Below, one piece after another: positions 1-9,725 of a stretch of DNA of 25,590 nt (its first letter is position 1; each line of letters starts with the position of its first letter). The translations under genes and the position numbers were made by a program. The stretch spans positions 1 through 25,590 of the forward strand of contig MSJH02000558.1 of NCBI GenBank assembly GCA_001931875.2, in the 5' to 3' direction. The notes beneath the pieces are model-generated. The model was not told the origin of the DNA and ran no database searches. It saw only the letters and a list, made by a program, of their open reading frames with translations. Source of the DNA: Byssochlamys sp. IMV 00236. Lineage: Eukaryota; Ascomycota; Eurotiomycetes; Eurotiales; Thermoascaceae.

Positions 1-29
1 TTTTTTTTTTTTTTTTTTTTTTTTTTTTT
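1..29. repeat. poly-T tract at window edge
   Basis: Twenty-nine consecutive T residues open the window, and a shorter T run closes it at 25579-25590. Homopolymers at both edges suggest that assembly stopped there. I see no telomere-type repeat unit. Confidence 0.8.
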
Positions 30-1698
30 CCAACTACAGTTTACGCTCCTTTCGAAAGCCATTCATCAACTTTGAAAAGACATTAACCAAGATTGAGAGT
101 TCGTTTCATAATCAACTTTTGTTAATGTGAAGCGTTTCATAAATGATAAAAGAAGCTGCTGTCGTGAAATGACCAAATGATCGAACAGATAAATGGATCG
201 CCCAGAAAACCATTACAAAAGGAGAAAATCATGACACAAGAATTGTCCTCACATAAAAAAGATCCTGTTCTCATGACAGTACCATGTAACATCTTGCCTA
301 GGTACAGCAAAGAGCCTCAAGTACACAGCCAAGGGCATTTTATTTGGCAGTTTGAGATCGCTGTACGCACTTTTCTGTACAATTGATGGCGAGATAGATG
401 ATTTCATGATCAATTATAATTTCTTGTATCATGGTGTATGTACTAATAATAATCAATCAGTAGATCTATATTGAATTTCTTCATCTTTACTTCAGAAACT
501 TGTGTATGATCCAACCCTGCATAGTCAATAATGACAAGGTGTATTCCCTTTTGTGCAAGTGAATTCGTAATGTGAGGTCTATAAAGTTCTATCAGCAAAA
601 ACAATCTTATTAATACTCGCCAAGTGATATCACCCTAGCAAACTTATAGTAATACTAAAAGTTTCATTTGCTCTTAGATAGGCTGGCTGATCAGACAGCA
701 GAGCCAAACAATTACTTCCTTGCTATGGTACAGACGGATAACAACAAAGAACAAAGGTGCATGCCAATGAGCCTCTGTAAAACTTCGTTATTAAGAACAA
801 GGAGAAGAAAAAAGAAGAAAGATCGTTATTACAGTATTGTCATTTTGTATGAAAAAAGCAGTATTACTTGATCAATAAGAATTGATGATGACACGCAACA
901 TATGTTAATAACATATTCTGCGGTCAGTCTCTTTGTATTGCTTATTAGAGTATAGGCCCACAGTATCCTTATATTTTAGGGTAAATACAACACTCGAATT
1001 TGCCACGAAAGCACAGTTTATCAATCATTAATTGCAAGAAACTGACCTTTGATGTCCCTGTCGCATATCCAATTGTCATGAGATCAGAACTTTTTTGTAA
1101 ACGGGACCCATATGCTTGTTGAAATCGCTGTAAGTCCTATTCCACTTTTATGGCACTCGTCTATCCGCGTAATTTTGCAGGTAGGTGATGGTGTTTCTAG
1201 ACTACCATTTGTATGTGCTTTATATTAGAAAATAAAGCATTTAACGATACAATTAGGATATGGTTATAGAAAAGATTGAGCTCAGAGTGTTACGAATAAG
1301 GTCACACTGAGAAATAAGAAAGAAGGGTATAATTTTAAAAGAAAATATATTATGTTGCATTGAGCGTAATTTCCCGAGCCATTTAACTGATAAGGCGCAT
1401 TCACACATTAAGCGATGTTGAACACATATCATGGACTTTGTATAGCATACATTCTCCAATATGAGCATATCATCTGCATAATAGTTTGGTTCACGGGAAA
1501 ATGCTTATTCTCATATACGAAGAGATACAAAATGACAACAAGCAAAAACAAAAGAATCTCAGTATTCCTCTTTCTTTCTCGACAAAGATTTCCTGTGAAA
1601 TCCAATTCCAGAAAATGCAGCTCATTCTCCCCATTTATCAACTTTCACTAACATGGTGTTGTTTTACAAAGAGTGTATTATTGAGTAATTAAATAAAT
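30..1698. other. intergenic, no supported gene
   Basis: AT-rich DNA downstream of PDB1. Open frames of 67-78 codons occur on both strands (for example 177-386 +), but none has recognisable motifs or splice partners. I saw no tRNA-like B box. The part next to 1699 must hold the PDB1 3' UTR. Confidence 0.5.
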
Positions 1699-3149
1699 TT
1701 AGAAACCAACTTTCTTGTCCAAGTTATCTCTAACAGCCTTGACAATAACGTGTTCATCAGGGAAAGCAAGGCCTTCAAGGTTGGCAGCATAAGGTGTAGG
1801 AACATCGGCACCAGTGACACGAGTCATGGGGGCATCCAAGTGCCAGAATGCTTCGTCTATTGTATTCAAACATCAGCACACACGCACGCAATTCTCTTTC
1901 TAATATCAACACTTACTTTCCATAACTTGAGCACAAATTTCGGAACCAACACCAAAAGAGGCCCAACCTTGTTCGACAGAGACGATGTGGTTGGTCTTTT
2001 TGATGGATTTGAAGATTGTTTCAGTATCGAGAGGCTTGATAGATCTCAAGTTGATGACTTCAGCAGAAATACCATCCTTGGCCAAGAGCTCGGCAGCCTT
2101 CATACAGAAACCGACAGAACGAGAGTGGGAGACAAGGGTGATATCTTTACCTTCACGTTCAATCTTGGCCTTACCAATAGGAAGAACAAAGTCCTCAGAG
2201 AGAGCTTCGGTGGACATGGGGTAAGAGATACCATATTCGAGTTCGTTTTCGAGAACGACGACGGGGTTAGGGTCACGAATGGCAGCCTTCAACAAACCCT
2301 TGGCATCTTCAGAGTTCCAAGGAGAGACGACCTTAAGACCAGGGACGGAACCGTACCAAGCAGAAAAGTCTTGAGAGTGTTGAGCACCGACACCAGCAGC
2401 AGCGCCGTTAGGTCCACGGAAAACAATGGGGCACTTGACGATACCGCCAGACATGTAGAGAGTCTTTGCAGCAGAGTTGACGATTTGATCAATAGCCTAT
2501 AATACACTAAGTCTTGGTTTCTTGAATCCTATTCACACAAGTTTACCTGCATAGCAAAGTTGAAAGTCATGAACTCACAAACGGGCTTCAAACCGCTGAA
2601 AGCAGAACCGACAGCAAGACCAGCGAAACCCATTTCGGTAATGGGGGTATCAATCACACGTTTAGGACCAAACTTATCCAGCAAGCCTTTGGTGACCTAT
2701 ATTGTTCAGTATAAAAGTTTTCTAATTAAAACTCCTCCTCTTCGTCACCCATATACACCACATTAAGCCCGAATCTACCCCAAATTTTTTACTGTTTTCC
2801 CAGATTCTCCCATTAACACCCCTACACCTCTCTCCAACAACGCGCGCAACTGTGTAGTGGCAAGTACCTTATAAGCACCATTATATTGAGCAACTTCTTC
2901 ACCGAGAATGTATACTGTCTCATCCTTGATCATTTCTTCTTCCAAAGCTTGGTTTAAAGCTTCACGAACGGTCATCTGTCATAATAAGATAAATGCTTTG
3001 GTCTATAATTTTTGCGATAATTATACCTCAGTGCCACTTGACTTGAAACGCTTTTGTGTAAGAGCAATAGCAGTAGGCTTCATGGAAGCAGTAGCAACCT
3101 GCTTGACGGCAGCAGGAGCCATACGGTGAATAGCTGCAAGGAAGGTCAT
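1699..3149 (-). CDS. PDB1: pyruvate dehydrogenase E1 component subunit beta, mitochondrial
   Basis: Beta chain of the thiamine-diphosphate-dependent E1 of the mitochondrial pyruvate dehydrogenase complex, which decarboxylates pyruvate and acetylates lipoyl-E2. Five exons (3149-3027, 2975-2868, 2696-2547, 2496-1917, 1856-1699) join in frame to 372 residues, close to yeast Pdb1. Residues 1 to about 37 are rich in Ala, Lys and Arg and lack acidic residues, as in a mitochondrial presequence, ending near KRFKSSG. The TPP-side motif [12 protein letters not shown] lies at about 66-77, followed by [14 protein letters not shown] and the late E1-beta block [12 protein letters not shown]; the C-terminus is DKKVGF. 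Introns are 51, 171, 50 and 60 nt; the 171-nt intron is the longest in the window. The ATG at 3149 is chosen because it alone gives the presequence. SEC1 lies 162 bp upstream on the same strand. Identification is firm; splice sites rest on family alignment from memory. Confidence 0.96.
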
Positions 3150-3311
3150 CGTCAGTTTGAAAAAAAAATGAGATAAAAAAGAAGAACCAAGGGAAAAATA
3201 AAAAAATTTCAAATAAAAAAAAAAAACTCTTCCAAAAGATTGTCACAAAAACACTTCCAATAACAATAAAGGCAAGTATTATTTTTATATTTATTTATTT
3301 TATTTTATTTT

Positions 3312-5971
3312 TTACCACTTTCCTAACAATTTGTGTCCCTTTGAATTAGAAGAGGAAGTGCGTGGAGGAGGTCTTTGGTCTTGATTGATAGGTCTGACCG
3401 CGTTATGAACAGTGCCCGTGTATGGTGGAATGACACTTGTTGGCGCAGGCAACTTTTTATCCAATTGACTCAAATCATTCACAAACTTATCAGGTGTAAT
3501 AACATGCGTTGAACCTATTCATCGTTCAATTCATCTGTTTTCCATCGTTGTCATAACAACTTACCAATATACACTTCTCTGTCAAAAGCTTCTGCAAGTT
3601 CATAGGCTGATCTAATTTCTGAATACGTCATACCTCCAACGATAAAGATAATAATAGGAGGGCCTGAAGGAGGTTTAGGAGCAGCCTAAACATAGACAGG
3701 TTTAATTCAGTTTCCTTGTTATCGCTTATTTCACTTACGTTTCCTTTTGTAGATTTTTTATGCCATTGGGTTTTATACACTCTCAACTTTGGTACTTCTT
3801 TCACTGCTTCTGCCGTATTCTTGCGTAAGTTTTGCTGCTTGACCGTTCGAAGATTATTCGGAAACAATCTTTGGTCAATCGTACCATCGATATGTCCCTC
3901 AACAATACGTTTGACAACAGGTACATAACGAGAAAGATCGAAAGGAACCTCCTGCTGAGCATCCTTCTTCTTTTTACCCTTCTTTGTTTTTTGACCCTGT
4001 TTGTTGGCTGATTTCGAAAGCTGCACGTTCAGTAAAGAGATGTTCTCGATGGCATCTTTATACTCTTGACTGAGACGAGCATATGAAAGTAACTCTTCCA
4101 GATCGGCTGGATCCACCGTGTCTGATGTAGCGATCCACAAGAGGATAAGTCTGGTCTTGACCATCTCACTACACTTGTGTTATTTCTTAATTCAGCCACA
4201 CGACAAATGTTTACCTTGTTTCTGGATCATCCAATATTGAAATTAAATCTTCTTTTAAATTTTCAACTTCATCTCCTTCAGGAGTTTTACCACAAGCCAT
4301 GTTCTAAGATAAATAGTTATAAAAAGTTCAGTGGTTCATATCGCGTACCTGTTCAATTAAACCAATCACTTCCAAATTCTGGTATTTGAACTCATTCATA
4401 CAATCACTAGCAATCGTCATATGAGCCGAGTATTTGGATTTCATTTCCTGGAACTGAGGAAGATTGGAAATTATATTCTTCATGTCATTCAAAGTAGCTG
4501 CTGTCGTTTGTCTAAATATCACGAGTTACTACGAGTCTTTTATATGTCTATAAACTATTACCCTTCACCAGAAGATTTCTTATTTTCATTTATGAATCGA
4601 TTAAACTCTTCAATCAATTTCTCGGTCGTGCTAGCAATATGCATATGACGAATCATTGTGTACACGTTATCTTGTTCGTTCAAAGTCACTTCCTGTTTAT
4701 GACTCGTTCCATCTTCCTGCACATAATCGTATTCATACTTGAGACCAGCCAACACTTCCTCTGGTTTTAATAAATCAGCCATCATGGCTTGATACGTGAA
4801 TTCATGCAAAAAGGGTGCAATGGGATCAATAGTACGATCGAGTAAGATTAATGTACCGCTAGGAAGTGGAGGATCTCTAGGTGGCTATTTCCAAACAAAA
4901 AAAAAATTAGAATTTTATACAATGAAAGCTCTCAACACCTACAGGGAATTCTGGATTCGTAGCGCAAAAGTTATCGAGTTCTGCTTGAACTAGTTTTGCT
5001 AAATGTTCAGGTATCTTTCGATTAATCGTTCCTTTTTCATCCAGAGGACGATGGTATCTGATCAATGGACTTTCACCAAGGGTCACGCAAACGCATAAAA
5101 GCTAAATAGGATGAGAAACAAGAAATAGCAGCAGTAATTGATTCTTCTACCTCCTTTGCAATATCGTCCAACTGCATTTCAGTCTGCGACGTGTTTGATC
5201 CGTCGCTGCCAAATAAAGTATGGAATTTGTTTTCATTGTCAAGAGTATAAACACACTGCTCGCGTACTATATAAAAAACTTAAGGAACTGTAATATTCTT
5301 TTGAATAAAGATTACTTTACCTATGAAATCCACATACATTTCCTTTAAGCTCTTGATGTGATTGGCAGCATTAGCAGCATTAAGCATACGAGTGAACTCG
5401 TTGAATACATTATTATCCAAAGCTATTTATACATGTTATCATCCCTTCCTCTTGCTGTCATATATAAAACAATACCATTGATAAAGTGAACATGAGCTGC
5501 AGCATACATTGGCCCATCTTTTCGAGAGAAATCGTCTACGAGACGAGTACATGATTCGATGCATGGTGTAAGGATATAGACAGCTTCATAACTAGGATAA
5601 GGCTGTCTTGGCTTTTCGATATTTTCGACCACTTGGATAGAAAAAGGATGAGTTTAAAAGGGATAGCAACAGCAGATAAACTTACAAGTAACCTATGAAT
5701 ATATCAGTAACTGTTACTACGGTAGTCAAGTCAACAAAATAAAAAAGGGTGTGCCTTACATTTTCTTCCAAAATATCATACATTTTACAAGCAGAGTTTA
5801 GTATCTTGGAAGAAAGACTGTCAACAACCACAAGCTTCCATCTTCCAGTTGGCTGAACTGACTTTATTAATTCCAAAAAACCTAAAACGAAATCACTTGT
5901 TCTAGCTGTATATTAAACATTCCTTCTTCTTTATATTTACGTTTTTTGAGAATTTCGTCAATTCCAATCAT
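3312..5971 (-). CDS. SEC1: Sec1/Munc18-family exocytic SNARE regulator
   Basis: SM protein that binds syntaxin/SNARE complexes and promotes fusion of secretory vesicles with the plasma membrane. Thirteen exons (5971-5941, 5881-5760, 5692-5686, 5631-5476, 5422-5321, 5266-5151, 5101-4943, 4884-4562, 4511-4349, 4303-4215, 4168-3739, 3685-3565, 3514-3312) join in frame to 673 residues. The N-terminus has the domain-1 signature (SVQPTGRWKLVVVDSLSSKI, then YPSYEAVYILTP). Later come SGTLILLDRTIDPIAPFLHE and, near the C-terminus, IIIFIVGGMTYSEIRSAYEL followed by GSTHVITP. The plasma-membrane Sec1/STXBP branch fits better than Vps45, Sly1 or Vps33. A lysine-rich insertion lies at residues about 475-491. 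The C-terminal 50 residues are Pro/Ser-rich. Exon 3 is only 7 nt. Introns are 45-67 nt. The start ATG is supported by continuity into the conserved first domain. Confidence 0.94.
5686..5692 (-). other. SEC1: 7-nt microexon (exon 3 of SEC1)
   Basis: On the minus strand an AG precedes the seven bases GTTACTT, which are followed by GTAAGT. Including them gives Val-Thr-Leu between LEEN and VENIEK, matching the family pattern. Joining the flanking exons directly would shift the frame. Confidence 0.85.
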
Positions 5972-6090
5972 TGTCAATACAAGATGAAAGAAAAAAGGAA
6001 AGAAAAGAAAGGTACCAAAAATTGAACGGAGTGCAAAAACTAAGCTACCATAAGCCCACTTTAAGTTATTATAAGCCCTACGTTTACACT

Positions 6091-7215
6091 TTATTTGGAA
6101 TCATTTATAGATAACCAGCGTTGAGCACTGAGCATTGTGTTTTCCATGAGCATAGCAACGGTCATTGGGCCTACTCCTCCTGGTACAGGTGTAATAAAGG
6201 ATGCTACCTCTTTTGCCTTTTCAAACTCTACATCACCAACCCAGCGATATCCTGATTTCTTGGTAGGATCTATAAGCAATTTAGTTGTGCTGTATATAAC
6301 AAAAAAAAAAAACCAATTTACCATCCACAGCATTCATGCCGACATCGATCACTATAGCACCAGGCTTAATCCAGCTACCTTTGACAAGTTCAGCCTTTCC
6401 AGCTGCTGCAACAACAATATCAGCTTCCTGAACAATACGTTCAATATCCTTAGTTTTCGAATGACAAAGTGTCACTGTAGCATCCTCAGCCGTTAGCAAG
6501 GCTGCAACGGGTGAGCCAACAATGTCACCACGACCGATAACTACAGCTCGTTTACCACTGATATCAGTGCCTGTGGTCTTGATAAGATGAATGATGCCCT
6601 TTGGTGTGCATGGAATAAACATAGGTTTGCCTGCTCTCTTGCACATCTTGCCGATATTAAAAGGATGAAAGCTATAGGTTCTTTAATTACTTTTCTGTCG
6701 TTAATCATTGTTTATTGAATCTTACCCGTCCACGTCCTTTTTATAATCAATACTCTCCAACACGACATCTTCATTAATATGTGAAGGTAAAGGCATCTGA
6801 ACAAGGATGCCATGCACCTTGTCATCCAGATTAAACTGCTTTATTTTGGCCAAAAGATCTTCTTGACTTATTGTCTCGGGCAGTTTATTCATCTCGATCG
6901 AAATGCCAACCTATAGATCACATATGCATAATCAATGATCCTTTGCACTAAAAAAGCAACCATTTTCCTTTAAACTTACTTCATTAGCAGCCTTATCCTT
7001 TGTCTTGACATAAGTAGTCGAATCAGAACGAGAACCAACCAATAGGATGGCCAAACGAGGATCAAATTGGGGATATGCTTGCTTTGTGTTGGCAATTGAT
7101 GACTTGACTTGATCACGAACAGATCTTTGTGTACTATTATTAACACTTGATATCATTTCCACATAATATTTACTTACTGTGCAATAGCTTTTCCGTCTAT
7201 AATTGTAGCTGTCAT
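6091..7215 (-). CDS. methylenetetrahydrofolate dehydrogenase / methenyltetrahydrofolate cyclohydrolase
   Basis: FolD-type enzyme that oxidises 5,10-methylene-THF with NAD(P)+ and hydrolyses the methenyl product to 10-formyl-THF for purine synthesis and one-carbon metabolism. Five exons (7215-7178, 7124-6980, 6910-6726, 6671-6322, 6269-6091) give 298 residues. The catalytic block [18 protein letters not shown] carries Ser48, Tyr51 and Lys55, aligning with human Ser49, Tyr52 and Lys56. [27 protein letters not shown] and the C-terminal [14 protein letters not shown] are all present. The keeping of Lys55 argues for a working cyclohydrolase. The frame stops after this domain, so no formyl-THF synthetase domain is attached, unlike yeast ADE3/MIS1. 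No presequence is visible, so it is probably cytosolic. The nucleotide-binding loop reads GRGDIVG where GRS is usual. SEC1 begins 119 bp downstream of the stop, on the same strand. Confidence 0.95.
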
Positions 7216-7671
7216 CGAATAAGATCTTTTTAATAAGCGAAAAGAAACAAAAAATCGCGGTAAAGATGAAAATTGATTAAAGTGCATGGTGTTACTGCTA
7301 AAAATGATGCGTCAAAAAAAAAGAATGTGAGAGAGAGACGATCTATAAATTTTGACGGGGTATTAGGTGAATATTTTAAGCCAATCATTAGCCGATCAGA
7401 CGTAACACGGTAAGCTTGTAGATAATGCCCATGCATCGAAATAGAAAGTAACTACGGCTTCTTTTTCTTTTTTGAAGAATTAAGACAGCTACATAGGGTT
7501 TCCATAAAATATTATCCCCTAAGAAATTAAATATGAAAAAGACTTTTTTTCTTGAATAAATGTTATACATTTGAAAGAACAGTAAATGATTTGAAAGTAG
7601 GCATACAGTCAGACTTATGTAGACTGTTTTTTTCTTGTTGCCATCTTTTTCTCTAACGTGCTTTTCCTACC
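7216..7671. promoter_or_regulatory. intergenic, upstream region of the THF dehydrogenase gene
   Basis: No gene seen. The stretch next to 7215 must contain the promoter and 5' UTR of the minus-strand folate gene. It is AT-rich with A/T runs (7314-7323 and 7543-7550). No TATA box is clear enough to call. Confidence 0.3.
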
Positions 7672-8043
7672 ATGATTACTATCAGTAGAGAACAAGCAAT
7701 CTGTATGTTTTACTGTCAGTCCTATAATGAGTCAAGCGTCTCTAAACTGTCAAAGTTAATTGACAAAATGGAAAATGTTGAAATATGCTTTTCCGATGAC
7801 CCCACTGAGCCAATGCTCATCTCGCTCAAATCCTTCCGCACTAATTCCTTCAAATACCATCAATATCCTGCTTTTCTGGAAGATTGTAAAAGGGATAAGG
7901 ATAGCAATCAAGCTAATAGATGGAAAAAAAAAAAACTTTTTATTTTGATCGCTAAACTAGTTTGCTCCTACATTCAAACCTCTTTAAAGTGTTCGGTTCA
8001 TTTAACAACTGACTTCTTTTGTATGACAATACATTGTTTTTAG
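7672..8043 (+). CDS. hypothetical ORF, 123 codons
   Basis: An uninterrupted ATG-to-stop frame of 123 codons in otherwise gene-poor DNA. The first 80 residues look coding-like (for example SDDPTEPMLISLKSFRT). After a lysine run encoded by an A tract the sequence becomes hydrophobic and Cys-rich, which suggests the true end or an intron lies near 7922. I do not recognise the product. It sits next to a block of recombinase relics and could be part of a decayed mobile gene or chance. Confidence 0.2.
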   Translation: MITISREQAICMFYCQSYNESSVSKLSKLIDKMENVEICFSDDPTEPMLISLKSFRTNSFKYHQYPAFLEDCKRDKDSNQANRWKKKKLFILIAKLVCSYIQTSLKCSVHLTTDFFCMTIHCF

Positions 8044-8593
8044 CTGCTATGTTATCTATTATTATTATTTTTAGATTTGGATGCTGTCTGTTGCAAAAAT
8101 AAATAGTTAATGAGTTATTCTGCTTTCATGTAGGTTCGTAACTATCCGCTTACTTTAGAAATTCATACAAATCATTACTGCTTGTTGATAAATCAGCATA
8201 ATCCAATGCAATTAAGCAGACTTTCTCAGTGTTTGTGATAAATCTCATCATGTCTATATAGTCGAAATAAGTAATCTATTAATTTGGATACATACAATGT
8301 GTCACTGATTTGCTTACCCTGAATGTTTCCTTCCGCATGTAAATCTTTACATGTTTCACTCGTTTGTTATCTTTTTGTCAACTGGTCGTTAGCTTGAGAG
8401 GTATGTGATGCGAAAACATGATCAACTAGTGATCTCTCCTTTAGACGCTTGTACATGAGATTCAGTAGTCTGGTTCTGGTTTCAATATCTTCATCACCCT
8501 ACGACTTTCTAGCATATCCTATTACAGTAAACCCTTGCTTCTTCAAAATTTGAATCTTCGTTTGGTGGTCATCCAGCAAGAACACTATCCTTT

Positions 8594-9019
8594 GGGAAAC
8601 ACTACATGCACGAAAAAATTCACGAAAGAATGAACTAGCTAATTTTTTCGTGTATATAAGAAAGTGTACACTGCGCGCACGAGGAAATCCACGAGAGGGT
8701 TAATGCTACAGACACTACCTGTAATATCGTCAGCAAACCTTTTCAATGTGCAACTTTAAGCTAAATCTGTTCAGAGAACAGATGCCTTTCCATGTTCCTT
8801 GATGTAGAATATGAATTTATTTTTTAAGAAGAAAGAGATAACAAAAAACTAAAACCATTCAAGTGTAATTATAAAGAATATCTCACTGGACAGTCTTAGA
8901 TCAGATAGCGAATTTTGTAATGTCAAGTTGTAAAGTGACGCCACATGTAGTGTCCCAAGGAAGCGCCCGTAGCAATAACCTTTAGCTAATTCATTTTTTC
9001 GTGCATGTAGTGTTTCCCC
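8594..9019. mobile_element. MITE-like element with terminal inverted repeats and target duplication
   Basis: The left end reads GGGAAACACTACATGCACGA and continues AAAAAT; the right end carries the exact reverse complement of these 26 bases. After a 12-base indel the match continues for ten more bases with one mismatch. ATCCTTT flanks both sides (8587-8593 and 9020-9026), as expected for a 7-bp target duplication; an 8-bp duplication with one mismatch is also possible. There is no coding capacity in the 426 bp. The host recombinase-like frame resumes correctly across the element, which supports insertion into it. The left arm also has a local hairpin (8609-8620 with 8641-8652). Superfamily is undetermined; a hAT-like or other DNA transposon is possible. 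Confidence 0.8.
8668..8700. repeat. GC-richer internal copy of the terminal repeat
   Basis: These 33 bases align without gaps to 8599-8631 inside the left terminal repeat. They match at 24 positions and differ at 9; every difference is a transition and the internal copy always has G or C. A shorter relic of the terminus, CATGTAGTGTCCC, lies near the right end at 8944-8956. Confidence 0.7.
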
Positions 9020-9063
9020 ATCCTTTTAACGATTTTGGCTATATATATTTATGGGTGAGCGTT

Positions 9064-9725
9064 TTAAAAGAACTTTCTATACCATGGGCGGGGCCTTACC
9101 ACATCCTCAGTTTCCTCTACGTCAACTTTAGAATTGGGAGGCATACTTATCTCAATCATAGTTGACTCTGATTCGACTTCGGATGTGGTATTCTTTTTCG
9201 TAAGGACTGATGGTGTGGTTTGTTGGAATATCACTTTGGCGATTCTGGTATCTTCTAAATGTTGTTCTCTCGGTTTAAAGTAATATCATTCAAACGTATC
9301 TGACCTCTGACTCCAGTTTGCATGATGTTTCAACTTCCTTATGTCAATTCTTTCTAAGAAGGCTGAGGTATTGGCTGTTGTTGTTGTTAGTACTCGCGTA
9401 AATATATAGAATAAAAGCAAAGACGTGGTGAGTCTCTGTTTTATCCTTTTATTAGAAGTGAAAGAAAGGGCTCATAGCAAAAAGAAATTTGGTTATTTTT
9501 AAGAGGCCGGAGTACTAATTAAGGTAAAGATTAGTATTAGACATGGTCAAATACGACAAAGGCTTTTGTACTGGCCGCAGAACGTGGTGAGTGAGCTTTG
9601 AATTTTGTTGTATCCATATTTGACAATAGTAATATGTTCTTGACCCAGTTAGCAATTGTCGAGCCGGAAGCTGATGCTGGCGTCTTCGATTCATGGCTGA
9701 TATATTTAAGGAACGCAAAATCCAC
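9064..9725 (-). pseudogene. decayed DIRS-type tyrosine recombinase
   Basis: A 63-codon minus-strand open frame (9725-9537) reads SGSTIANWVKNILLL, then MDTTKFKAHSPRSAASTKAF. This matches the W..LL..SGIDTS.FKAHSTRSASTSKA block, with the catalytic Arg, of tyrosine recombinases from DIRS-like and related eukaryotic elements. A second block (about 9390-9064) reads SAFLERIDIRKLKHHANWSQ RSDTFE, then an in-frame TGA (9286-9288), then YYFKPREQHL. It supplies the HANWS motif and the likely nucleophile Tyr region. The blocks are separated by about 150 bp of non-matching sequence. A stop and the disruption show it is inactive. The tail ends at 9064, 15 nt before the recombinase-like frame at 9048 on the same strand. 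Family assignment rests on motif recognition; no reverse transcriptase was found. Confidence 0.7.

Larger units (their letters stand above)
8150..9048 (-). pseudogene. decayed serine-recombinase-like gene (GYARKS motif), split by a MITE-like insertion
   Basis: Minus-strand frames read, in order, AKIVK (above the insertion), then RIVFLLDDHQTKIQ, KKQGFTVIGYARKS, an in-frame TAG at 8499-8501, then GDEDIETRTRLLNLMYKRLK and SLVDHVFAS. After a frame break comes DYIDMMRFITNTEKVCLIAL DYADLSTSSNDLYEFLK up to a stop at 8150. GYARKS followed by an acidic stretch resembles the N-terminal nucleophile region of resolvase/invertase-type serine recombinases, and VCLIALDYADLSTS fits a later core strand. I recall related proteins as common in Mucorales genomes, but could not search. 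A stop, a frameshift and the element at 8594-9019 show it is dead. The family name is an inference; the decayed coding character is directly visible. Confidence 0.55.

Noticed and set aside
177..386. 69-codon + frame starting with ATG
   Set aside because: No motif, no splice partner, and its codon content looks random; length is within chance for AT-rich DNA.
1355..1370. GCATTGAGCGTAAT also occurring near 22676
   Set aside because: One shared 14-mer is expected by chance in a window of this size, and the flanks do not match.
1750..2502. 250-codon + strand open frame opposite PDB1
   Set aside because: It is the antisense shadow of the conserved E1-beta exon 4-5 region and crosses verified introns.
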